This document shows, one piece after another, positions 9,067 to 16,900 of a stretch of DNA of 19,578 nucleotides (position 1 is its first letter; each line of letters opens with the position of its first letter). Position numbers and translations under genes: made by a program. The stretch spans positions 1 to 19,578 of the forward strand of contig SFMU01000037.1 in NCBI GenBank assembly GCA_004552965.1, in the 5' to 3' direction. Below the pieces are notes generated by a model. It searched no databases, was not told the DNA's origin, and saw nothing but the letters and a program-made list of their open reading frames with translations. The stretch is from Bacteroidales bacterium (lineage in GTDB: Bacteria; Bacteroidota; Bacteroidia; Bacteroidales; UBA932).

Positions 9067-10068
9067 CTATTTCCTTCTGATGCATCTGACGTTGGCCCGG
9101 AAGGATTCCTTGTTGCCCTTTCCGATCATCACGTTGTTGTTCTCGACGTGGATGTAGCGGTAGAAACCGTTGTCCCCTTCGTCGTCCGCTGTCCAGAAAG
9201 CCGCGTAAGTGTTGAGCCCGGAGAACCTCGTGCTGCCTTCCATGTCAGTGCAGTAGCCTGTAGGGATGACGCATAATCCAGTGGAGTTCGTAATCTTGAC
9301 CTGTGGCCAGAATTCCCACATCCTCGAATCGTTGAACAGGGCGTTCACCATGAACTCTCCTGCAACATCCTTGAATTCCTCGTGCTCAACGAAATCGTCC
9401 TTGCCGCTCACCTTGCGCGCAAGTTCCACGAAATCGGCATCGGAAGGAAGTTCCCACCCCTCGGGACATGCCGTCTGGGCCTCTGTCCAGGTGTAGTACT
9501 TTCCGAAAATCATGTCCATCACAGGGCTGTACTCGTAGGAAACGCCACTGCCTGAATATGCCAGATTCATCTTGAACCATCTCGGGAACTCTCTTGTGCA
9601 ATAGTAGATGTTCCCGTCGCGAGGGTCGCTCTCCCTGTAACTGTCCGTTGTCAGCTGGGCATCCTTGATCGTCGTGTTGACCTCAGGGCTCACAACCTGG
9701 AAAGTGGCCTTTACGCTGGACTGGTAGTAGCCTTTGGCATAGCCGATGCAGGTGATCGTGTACTCGCCCAGCTCGTGTGGCACCTTGATGGTGATCGTAC
9801 CGTCGCCTTCCCCTCCTTCCACTCTCGTGGTGTCCTTGTCGGAATTCCATGTGTAATAGTAGTAGATTCCGATGTTCTCCGGTTCAGTTATTCCTGTCGG
9901 TGTAAGCGTGATCTCTTCATCCCTGTTGAGGAAGGAGTTGACATTCTTCGTGAAGCGCAGAGTCCCTGTCATATACTCGCTGAAAGTCGTTTCGTCATCA
10001 TCTTTTTTGCATGAAGAGAAAGCGACTGCAAGCGCGGACACAAGCAGAATGATTCCCGTGTATTTCAT
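9067..10068 (-). CDS. FISUMP-domain lipoprotein, predicted surface-exposed
   Basis: This 333-residue lipoprotein has unknown function. Residues 1-20 form a lipoprotein signal ending in FSSC, with C20 the lipidated Cys. The next residues, KKDDDE, resemble the Bacteroidota lipoprotein export signal (a Lys followed by acidic residues), which directs lipoproteins to the cell surface. Residues about 30-125 look like an Ig/PKD-like beta domain (TPTGITEPENIGIYYYYTWNSD). The C-terminal part is a Fibrobacter succinogenes major-paralogous (FISUMP, TIGR02145-like) domain: GKYYTWTEAQTACPEGWELPSDADFVEL, FWTADDEG and the terminal FRANVRCIRRK. The ATG at 10068 was chosen because the signal peptide starts there. 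It stands alone between convergent lolA and divergent apbE, so its partner cannot be read from context. Confidence 0.8.
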   Translation of the reverse strand: MKYTGIILLVSALAVAFSSCKKDDDETTFSEYMTGTLRFTKNVNSFLNRDEEITLTPTGITEPENIGIYYYYTWNSDKDTTRVEGGEGDGTITIKVPHELGEYTITCIGYAKGYYQSSVKATFQVVSPEVNTTIKDAQLTTDSYRESDPRDGNIYYCTREFPRWFKMNLAYSGSGVSYEYSPVMDMIFGKYYTWTEAQTACPEGWELPSDADFVELARKVSGKDDFVEHEEFKDVAGEFMVNALFNDSRMWEFWPQVKITNSTGLCVIPTGYCTDMEGSTRFSGLNTYAAFWTADDEGDNGFYRYIHVENNNVMIGKGNKESFRANVRCIRRK

Positions 10069-10086
10069 TTTGTCTAGCATAGCGTA

Positions 10087-10094
10087 CAAATATC
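10087..10094 (-). promoter_or_regulatory. Probable -7 element for the FISUMP lipoprotein gene
   Basis: On the minus strand this reads GATATTTG, seven of eight bases of TAnnTTTG, about 18 bases before the ATG. No well-spaced TTTG is seen further upstream. Confidence 0.35.
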
Positions 10095-10170
10095 GCATAA
10101 AATTCCCAAAATCGGTACTCTTTATTCAAAAACTGCTCCAAGAATGATGGGATTCGAAAGCAAATGCTTA

Positions 10171-10216
10171 AATTGCATCTGAAAGTTCCCCGATCGAGGA
10201 ACTGGAATTGCATCTG
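10171..10216. repeat. Direct repeat flanking a hairpin just upstream of apbE
   Basis: AATTGCATCTG occurs at 10171-10181 and again at 10206-10216, 35 bases apart start to start. Between the copies is an inverted repeat, AGTTCC (10184-10189) and GGAACT (10198-10203), with loop CCGATCGA. The second copy ends two bases before the apbE ATG at 10219. Such a layout could be a paired regulator site or an RNA element controlling apbE translation. It is unassigned. Confidence 0.5.
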
Positions 10217-10218
10217 TC

Positions 10219-11259
10219 ATGAAACACAAACTCTTTTCCTGCACGAGTCTCGCCTCATCCTTTTTCGGCATATTCATTCCATGCATGCTCATTTCAGCCT
10301 GTTCGCATGCTCCCGAATATGCCAGTGTCCGCGGTTATGCCCAGGGCGGTGAATATTCCGTAACCTACAACCGCGAAGGAGTCAATGCTGACGGGCAGAC
10401 AGTCGCCCATGCGATAGATTCGATACTCACCTTGGTCGACACAAGCCTCTCCGGCTACAACAAGGCCTCGATCCTGAGCCGCTACAATGCCGGTGCGGAA
10501 GTTCGCCCCAACCGCCTTTTCCTGGATGTGCTCGACCGTTGCCGGGACTACTGGAACCTGACCGGAGGCGCCCTTGATGTCGCAGCCGGCCCTCTGTACG
10601 ATGCCTGGGGCTTCGGTTTCAGAAACGCGTCGCTTCCTTCCGCAGGAACTGTCGACAGCCTCAGGGCCATCTGCGGGATGGACAAGCTTCTTCCGGATCT
10701 CACCTCCTCCGTTCCCGGAGTCTGTCCTGTCCTCAATTTCAATGCTGTTGCCCAGGGCTACACCTGTGACCTTGTCGCTGCCTATCTCCATTCGCTCGGA
10801 GTCAAGGACATGCTCGTGGACATCGGTGAAATCTATTGCGAAGGAGTGAATGCAAAGGGAAACTTCTGGAAAGTGGGCGTGGACAGGCCAGTGGACGGGA
10901 ATATGACGCCGGGAGCCGACCTTGACGGAATATGGCAGGGCGACGGTCGCGGATGCGGGATCGTGACTTCCGGCAACTACAGGAAATACTATGAAAAGGA
11001 TGGGAAGAAGTACTCCCACACAATCGATCCCCGTACCGGCTATCCGGTGAGCCATTCCCTCCTCAGCGCGACGATTGTCACAGGCAATGCGGCAGATGCC
11101 GATGCCTATGCGACTTATTGCATGGTGATAGGATTGGAAGAGGCAAAAGCCTTCATTTCGTCTGCTCCGGACGTGGAAGGCTATCTGATCTATGATGAGG
11201 ACGGCCGGATGAAGGAATGGGCTTCGGAAGGCTTCAATATTGTCTCTCCGGAACAATGA
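10219..11259 (+). CDS. apbE: ApbE lipoprotein: FAD:protein FMN transferase
   Basis: ApbE splits FAD and attaches FMN to a Thr/Ser of target proteins such as the RnfG/RnfD and NqrB/NqrC subunits of ion-pumping redox complexes, on the periplasmic side. It has 346 residues. An N-terminal lipoprotein signal ends at ISAC (C28). The flavin and substrate site is shown by GGALDVAAGPLYDAWGF, LNFNAVAQGYTCDLVAAYL, LVDIGEIYCEG and YSHTIDPRTGYPV (265-277). The metal-binding DADAYAT segment gives D295 and T299. No flavinylation target or Rnf/Nqr gene is in the window, so the substrate is unknown. The gene is divergent from the FISUMP lipoprotein, and its last 26 bases overlap the end of truB on the other strand. 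Confidence 0.95.
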   Translation: MKHKLFSCTSLASSFFGIFIPCMLISACSHAPEYASVRGYAQGGEYSVTYNREGVNADGQTVAHAIDSILTLVDTSLSGYNKASILSRYNAGAEVRPNRLFLDVLDRCRDYWNLTGGALDVAAGPLYDAWGFGFRNASLPSAGTVDSLRAICGMDKLLPDLTSSVPGVCPVLNFNAVAQGYTCDLVAAYLHSLGVKDMLVDIGEIYCEGVNAKGNFWKVGVDRPVDGNMTPGADLDGIWQGDGRGCGIVTSGNYRKYYEKDGKKYSHTIDPRTGYPVSHSLLSATIVTGNAADADAYATYCMVIGLEEAKAFISSAPDVEGYLIYDEDGRMKEWASEGFNIVSPEQ

Positions 11260-12139
11260 AAAGGCTGCACGCCTCTTCCACACTCAGGGAGGACTCTGTC
11301 GTGAAACCGCCGGATCTTGTCCTGCAGAGAGAGTCCAGATGCGCCCCCGAACCGACGGCTTCCCCCAGATCCCTTGCCAGGGCTCTGATGTAGGTTCCCT
11401 TGCTGCAGGCTACTCTGACCATGGCATGCGGCAGTCCCAGGGCGGAATTGTCTTCGACATTGATCCTCGGGTTCGGTCTCAGTGACGGGTCCTCGCGCAC
11501 GGTTTCCTCTTCCGGAATCCCGCAGGGGGAGTAGGACAGCAGTTCCATTCCGTAGATGCTTATCTTCTGCCTGCTCAGCAGATCTGCCACGGAGTGGTCG
11601 AAGTCCTCCATCACATCAGTCTTGGCTTTGCCGGCCTCGATGTACTGGTGCCTTGCCAGTTCATAGGCCCTGATTCCGTCGATTGACTTTGCCGAGAACA
11701 GGGGAGCGATCTGCTCCTGCTCTCCGATGAACTGCCCGAGGACCGTGCGGAGAGACTCTTCGCTGACGCCGTCTACCGGCCAGGTCCTGTCGACCGGCTT
11801 TTCGAGATCGTAAGAAGGGGTGGTGGCTCCGAAGGTTATCCCGGCGATATATTCCTTGCCCTCCTTCTGGAGCGACTCCGCGAGTCTGGTCGCCTTCCCG
11901 ATGCAGACAAGCAGCACTCCTGTCGCCAGCGGGTCGAGGGTTCCGGCATGGCCGACTTTCAGGTTTTTCTTATGGAAATGCTTGCATGCGAGCCACTTGA
12001 TCTTTCTGATGACATCGGCTGATGTCCAGCGCCAGGGCTTGTTTACAGGAATGACAAGCCCTTCCGGATAGTCTTCGATGCTGTCCGAAAGATGCTTGCC
12101 GATAAATGTTCTGTCAGTGATTACCGCCCGGATGTCCAT
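11234..12139 (-). CDS. truB: tRNA pseudouridine(55) synthase TruB
   Basis: TruB makes pseudouridine 55 in the T-loop of tRNAs. It has 301 residues. The catalytic block VGHAGTLDPLATGVLLVCIGKATR contains the nucleophile D69. LVIPVNKPWRWTSADVIRKIKW before it and QEQIAPLFSAKSIDGIRAYELAR after it are standard TruB motifs, and KGTYIRALARDLGEAVGSGAHLDSLCRTRSGGF is the C-terminal signature. About 28 residues precede the LVIPVNKP strand, longer than in many TruBs. The ATG at 12139 is the only reasonable start, six bases after the rpiB stop. It is the last gene of the cvpA-tsaB-rpiB-truB operon, and its stop lies inside apbE. No terminator is visible, so readthrough antisense to apbE is possible. Confidence 0.95.
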   Translation of the reverse strand: MDIRAVITDRTFIGKHLSDSIEDYPEGLVIPVNKPWRWTSADVIRKIKWLACKHFHKKNLKVGHAGTLDPLATGVLLVCIGKATRLAESLQKEGKEYIAGITFGATTPSYDLEKPVDRTWPVDGVSEESLRTVLGQFIGEQEQIAPLFSAKSIDGIRAYELARHQYIEAGKAKTDVMEDFDHSVADLLSRQKISIYGMELLSYSPCGIPEEETVREDPSLRPNPRINVEDNSALGLPHAMVRVACSKGTYIRALARDLGEAVGSGAHLDSLCRTRSGGFTTESSLSVEEACSLFIVPERQY

Positions 12140-12145
12140 ACGGTC

Positions 12146-12577
12146 CTAGCGAATCGGAATCTTGTCGATTCTCTTCTGGTGGCGGCCACCTTCATATTCA
12201 GTGGAAAGCCAGGTGTTGACGATGCGGGTCGCCATAGGGTAGGAGATGAACCTTGCCGGCATCGTGAGCACGTTGGCATTGTTGTGAGCCTTTGCAAGGC
12301 GGGCGATCTCGCACTTCCAGCAAAGCGCGGCGCGGACGCTCTGATGCTTGTTGAGGGTCATGGTGATGCCGTTGGCGGAGCCGCAGAGGGCGATTCCCAG
12401 GTCGACCTCCTTGTTGTCCATCGCGTTGCCGAGGCGGTGCGCGAAATCAGGATAGTCGCAGCTTTCACTTGAATATGTTCCGAAATCCACAGTCTCGAAA
12501 CCTTTCTTTTTCATCAGGGCAATGAGTTTGTCCTTGTACTCGAATCCAGCATGGTCGCTGGCGAAACCGATTTTCAT
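12146..12577 (-). CDS. rpiB: Ribose 5-phosphate isomerase B
   Basis: RpiB interconverts ribose 5-phosphate and ribulose 5-phosphate in the pentose phosphate pathway. It has 143 residues, the normal family length. It shows FASDHAGFEYK at the N-terminus (D8, H9 substrate contacts), SCDYPDFAHRL, the catalytic C65 in LGIALCGSANGITM, AKAHNNANVL with H98, R109 and the terminal GRHQKRIDKI. The active-site loop reads CGSANG where many RpiB have CGTGIG. This changes residues around but not at the catalytic Cys. It may be a lineage trait or mark a preference for a related sugar phosphate. It lies 13 bases after tsaB and six before truB, consistent with one transcript. Confidence 0.93.
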   Translation of the reverse strand: MKIGFASDHAGFEYKDKLIALMKKKGFETVDFGTYSSESCDYPDFAHRLGNAMDNKEVDLGIALCGSANGITMTLNKHQSVRAALCWKCEIARLAKAHNNANVLTMPARFISYPMATRIVNTWLSTEYEGGRHQKRIDKIPIR

Positions 12578-12590
12578 GATAGTTATGCTT

Positions 12591-13283
12591 TTAGAATAAT
12601 CTTTTCTTGCTTGTGGTGGTGATGAACTCTTTCAGGTAGAAAGGCTCGAAATACGCCGTGTCCTCAAATTGCCCTGCTCTGAAGGCCTCCAGGGCAGGAT
12701 GAAGCATCGCGGAAGCTCTCGGGCAGGTTTCGTGGTAGAAGGCCCCCGGGTCGGCGATCACCTCCTTGCACTTGAGCGCCCCGTCGCCGATGAAAAGGGC
12801 GGGACCCTCTGCCAGGATGCCTGCGAAAGTGCTTCCGTCAACTATGGTTGCGGAAGTCTGCGTCAGCTGTTTTCCGCAGGTGTCGAATATTCCGGAATAT
12901 ACCTCCATCCTCCTTGCATCGACCATCGGCACGATGTGGGCGCAGCCTTCCGGGAGGAGTTCCCCGTCGAGCGCCTGCCAGACCAGGGTGTCGAGCGTCC
13001 CGACACTGACAAGGGGAATTCCGGCTCCGAAGCAGAGGCCTTTCGCAGTGGACACTCCGACCCTCAGACCGGTGTAGGAACCCGGACCCTTGCTCACTGC
13101 AACTGCGTCGCAGTCGGAAACCGCCAGCCCTCCTTCTTCCAGGATTTCCTTGACGAACATGGCTGTCACTGAAGCGTGCGCCCTGGGTTCGGAGCTGACT
13201 TTCTCACGGACAACCGCTCCGTTCTCCGCCAAGGCGACAGAACAGAGGGAAGTCGAAGTTTCGATGAGGATCAATCTTTCCAT
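12591..13283 (-). CDS. tsaB: tRNA threonylcarbamoyladenosine biosynthesis protein TsaB
   Basis: TsaB is the inactive ASKHA-fold partner that activates TsaD for making t6A37 in ANN-decoding tRNAs, together with TsaC and TsaE. It has 230 residues. The start MERLILIETSTSLCSVAL and the KGPGSYTGLRVGVSTAKGL block (65-83) are diagnostic. PLVSVGTLDTL and VPMVDARRMEVYSGIF follow in family order. The start codon shares its A with the cvpA stop (TAATG), indicating translational coupling. Other t6A genes are not present. The t6A modification stabilises decoding of Ile codons, among others, so the divergent neighbour ileS is functionally related, though the adjacency may be accidental. Confidence 0.95.
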   Translation of the reverse strand: MERLILIETSTSLCSVALAENGAVVREKVSSEPRAHASVTAMFVKEILEEGGLAVSDCDAVAVSKGPGSYTGLRVGVSTAKGLCFGAGIPLVSVGTLDTLVWQALDGELLPEGCAHIVPMVDARRMEVYSGIFDTCGKQLTQTSATIVDGSTFAGILAEGPALFIGDGALKCKEVIADPGAFYHETCPRASAMLHPALEAFRAGQFEDTAYFEPFYLKEFITTTSKKRLF

Positions 13284-13777
13284 TATGCTTTGAGTATCAA
13301 TTCTTTGATGTAAGGGAACACTATGTCGGCAATGTTTTTGACCGGTTCGTAGAGCACCGACTCGTCAAAATACTTCCCGGGAATCAGTTCGAGTGTCGAG
13401 TTGAGGGTTGTCAGCAGCAGGAAGATCAGGCCCAGCGCAAGGACTGCCTTTGCAAGGGCGAAGACCGCTCCCAGAAGGCTGTTCAGCCAGCCCAGCATCA
13501 CGAACTCCAGGACTTTCTCTACCATTCCGGCCAGAAGGTTGAGACCGAGGACCACGGCGGTCAGGATGAGTGCGAAAGACACGACATGGATGACGGTTCC
13601 GGGGAGTTCGAGATATTCCTTGAGCCACTCTCCCACAGGTACGGAGAACTTGAAGGAGAGCCACACTCCCAGAATCAGAGCCAGAAGTGAGGCGGCCTGG
13701 GAAACGAAGCCCCGGCTGATTCCTTTCACCAGGGGAGGAATGCAGCAGATCACTATGATGATGTCTATGATATTCAT
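13283..13777 (-). CDS. cvpA: CvpA family inner-membrane protein
   Basis: This is a 164-residue polytopic membrane protein of the CvpA family, named for colicin V production in E. coli and linked there to envelope function; its biochemical role is unsettled. It begins MNIIDIIIVICCIPPLVKGISRGFVSQAASLLALILGVWL, the family's first helix and loop. Three more hydrophobic segments follow, at about residues 60-80, 85-105 and 110-130, then a soluble C-terminal tail. The ATG at 13777 was chosen because the family starts with this MN(I/F)IDII motif. The longer in-frame extension is polar and unlike the family. It is the first gene of the four-gene minus-strand operon. Confidence 0.86.
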   Translation of the reverse strand: MNIIDIIIVICCIPPLVKGISRGFVSQAASLLALILGVWLSFKFSVPVGEWLKEYLELPGTVIHVVSFALILTAVVLGLNLLAGMVEKVLEFVMLGWLNSLLGAVFALAKAVLALGLIFLLLTTLNSTLELIPGKYFDESVLYEPVKNIADIVFPYIKELILKA

Positions 13778-13885
13778 TGCGCAATCGGTTTTGTCTTTCC
13801 CTTTTTCCGGGGAAGGGACTTGCCATCGATGCTGAAGCATCTCGGAACAAGGTGTTTCCCAAATGCGAAACATATGTCAGTTATT
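13778..13885. promoter_or_regulatory. Leader and promoter region of the cvpA operon with two small hairpins
   Basis: This is the cvpA side of the divergent cvpA/ileS spacer. It holds two inverted repeats, TCCCTT/AAGGGA (13798-13803 and 13813-13818) and GATGCTGAAGCATC (13828-13841). A weak minus-strand -7 candidate, TATGTTTC (13867-13874), has a TTTG upstream at 13892-13895, a 17-base spacing that is shorter than the usual 19-21. If it is real, the cvpA transcript has a structured leader of about 85 bases. Confidence 0.3.
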
Positions 13886-13917
13886 TTTGAACAAACCTGC
13901 GGAAATCACTATCTTTG
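13886..13917 (+). promoter_or_regulatory. Bacteroidota-type promoter of the ileS operon
   Basis: TTTG (13886-13889), a 20-base spacer and TATCTTTG (13910-13917) match the Bacteroidota primary-sigma consensus TTTG-N19-21-TAnnTTTG exactly. Transcription would start near 13923, giving an ileS leader of about 55 bases. This is the best promoter match in the window and supports the phylum assignment. Confidence 0.8.
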
Positions 13918-13978
13918 CAAGATATAATGGTGCATCCCGCACTGATTTGTCGCCGGATGCAAAATTAGCAAAGAAATT

Positions 13979-16900
13979 ATGACATTCAAAGAGTACAAAG
14001 GACTGGATTTGGTTTCTGTCGGGAATGAAATCCTCGACAGGTGGAAGAAGAACCATGCGTTTGAAAAATCGCTTGAGGTGAGGGAAGGTTGCCCTGAGTT
14101 CATATTCTTTGAAGGCCCGCCTTCGGCAAACGGAAAACCGGGAATCCACCATGTGATGGCCCGTTCCATCAAGGACGCAATCTGCCGGTACAAGACGCAG
14201 AGCGGCTACAAGGTCAACCGCCGCGCCGGCTGGGACACCCACGGCCTTCCTGTTGAACTCGGTGTCGAGAAGAAGCTCGGAATCACCAAGGCCGACATCG
14301 GTCCGAAGATAGGAATAGCAGAGTACAATGACACCTGCCGCTCGGAGGTGATGAAGTACACCGAAGAGTGGAGGAACATGACTGAGCGCGTGGGCTACTG
14401 GGTCGACATGGACGATCCGTACATCACCTACGACAACCGCTACATCGAGACTCTCTGGTACCTTCTGAAGAAAATCTACGACAAGGGTCTGCTTTACAAG
14501 GGATACACCATCCAGCCGTATTCGCCGACCGACGGCACCGGCCTCAGCTCCCATGAGCTCAACCAGCCGGGCTGCTACAAGGATGTCACCGACACCACCG
14601 TGACCTGCCAGTTCGAGGTCATCGACGACGAAAACTCCCGGAAGCTCCGCTTTGCGGAGGAGGATGTCCCGGTATATTTCCTTGCCTGGACGACCACCCC
14701 GTGGACGCTTCCGTCCAACACTGCTCTCTGCGTGGGCCCGTCCATCGACTACGTCAGGGTCCTTTCCTTCAACCCATACACCGGAGCCAAGGCGGTCTAT
14801 GTCCTTGCCAAGGCACTTGTGGGCGCCTGGTTCAATCCGAAAGGCGCAGATGCCCCTATGGAGTACTCACAGGGCGACAAGGTGGTCCCATACAGGATTC
14901 TGGAAGGGGAGTTCAAGGGTTCCGACCTCGTCGGTATCAGATACCGTCAGCTGATCGGCTGGTTCTCTCCGGTCGAGGGTGATGCTTTCCGCGTCATTTC
15001 CGGAGACTATGTGACCACCGAGGACGGTACCGGCGTCGTGCACATCGCCCCTACCTTCGGAGCGGACGACAAGAAGGTCGCCACCAATTTCGGCATCCCG
15101 GGCATAATGCCTGTCGACAGGGATGGCAACCCTCAGGCCCAGGTGGACCGCCAGGGACGCTTCTGCAGGCTCGAGGATCTGGATCCTGAATATGTCGCCG
15201 CCCATGTCGACCCTTCATATTCGGAATATGCCGGACGTTATGTCAAGAAGGGCTACAAGGGCTATTTCGAGCACAACGAGGCTCCGGACGAGGTCACTCT
15301 CGACGTGGATCTCTGCATGATGCTCAAGGCCGACGGCAGGGCTTTCAAGATTCAGAAACACGTCCACAACTATCCGCACAGCTGGCGTACCGACCTTCCT
15401 GTGCTTTACTATCCGCTTGATTCCTGGTTCATCAAGGCCAGTGCCGTCAAGGACCAGATGGTGGCCCTCAACAAGACAATCACCTGGAAGCCGGAATCCA
15501 CCGGCACCGGCCGTTTCGGACAGTGGCTGGAGAACATCCAGGACTGGAACCTGAGCCGCAGCCGCTTCTGGGGCACTCCGCTCCCGATCTGGCGTACGGA
15601 CGACGGCAAGGAGGAGATCTGCATCGGGACTGTTGCGGAACTCTATTCTGAGATCGAAAAGGCGGTGGCCGCGGGAGTGATGGACTCCAATCCTCTCAAG
15701 GCTCTGGGATTCGACCCTTCGGACATGTCGAAGGAGAACTACGACAGGATCGACCTCCACAGGCCGTATGTCGACAACATATTCCTTGTGAGCCCTTCCG
15801 GTCGCAGAATGGTCCGCGAGACCGACCTTATCGACGTGTGGTTCGATTCGGGTGCGATGCCTTATGCCCAGGAAGGAATCCGCAACCTGGGTTCAGACAA
15901 GTTCGGCTGCACGGCTGACTTCATCGCCGAGGGAGTCGACCAGACAAGAGGCTGGTTCTACACCCTCCATGCCATCCACACCATGGTCAGCGGCACTCCG
16001 GCCTACAAGGCCGTCATCTCCAACGGACTTGTCCTTGACAAGAACGGTTTCAAGATGAGCAAGAGACTCGGCAACGCTGTCGATCCTTTCGAGGAGCTTG
16101 ACAAGTACGGAGCCGATGCCCTGAGATGGTACATGCTCACCAACGCCCAGCCTTGGGACAACCTCAAATTCGACGAGGCCGGTGTCGACGAAGTCCGCAG
16201 GAAGTTCTTCGGAACTCTGTACAACACATATTCATTCTTCGCTCTCTATGCCAATGTGGACGGATTCGATCCGAAGTCGCCGAAGGTGGCATATTCGGAA
16301 AGACCTGAGATCGACAGGTGGATCATCTCGCTGCTCAACACACTGAAGCAGCAGGTCGTGGCCGCCTATGAGGACTATGACATCACCACCGCGGGCCGCC
16401 TGATTCAGGATTTCGTCTGCGACAATGTTTCCAACTGGTACGTCCGTCTCAACAGGAAGCGTTTCTGGGGCGGCGAGATGAACGTCGACAAGCTCTCGGC
16501 CTATCAGACTCTCCACGAGGTGCTCGTCGACATAGCCGTTCTTTCGGCTCCGATCGCACCTTTCTATATGGACCGCCTCTATCTGGACCTCGTTCCTGAC
16601 GGAAGCGAGTCAGTCCATTATGTGAATATGCCGAAGTCCGACCCTGCCGTCATCGACAAGGATCTCGAGGAACGTATGGAACTTGCCCAGAAGGCCACTT
16701 CCATGGTGCTTGCTCTCCGTCGCAAAGTTTCCATCAAGGTCCGCCAGCCGCTGCTCAAGCTCATCATCCCTGTCATCTCGGACAAGGTCAGGAACCAGCT
16801 TGAACAGGTAAAGCAGCTGATTCTGAGTGAAGTCAATGTCAAGGAGGCAGAGTTCATCTCCGACACTGCAGGCATCATAACAAAGAAGATCAAGCCGAAT

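Noticed and set aside
13798..13841. Hairpins in the cvpA/ileS spacer as terminators or a riboswitch
   Set aside because: Neither stem is followed by a T-run on either strand, and no known riboswitch core is recognisable; kept only as a structured leader.
13778..13873. Upstream in-frame extension of cvpA (32 residues)
   Set aside because: The extension is polar and unlike CvpA N-termini; the family starts at the MNIIDII segment encoded from 13777.
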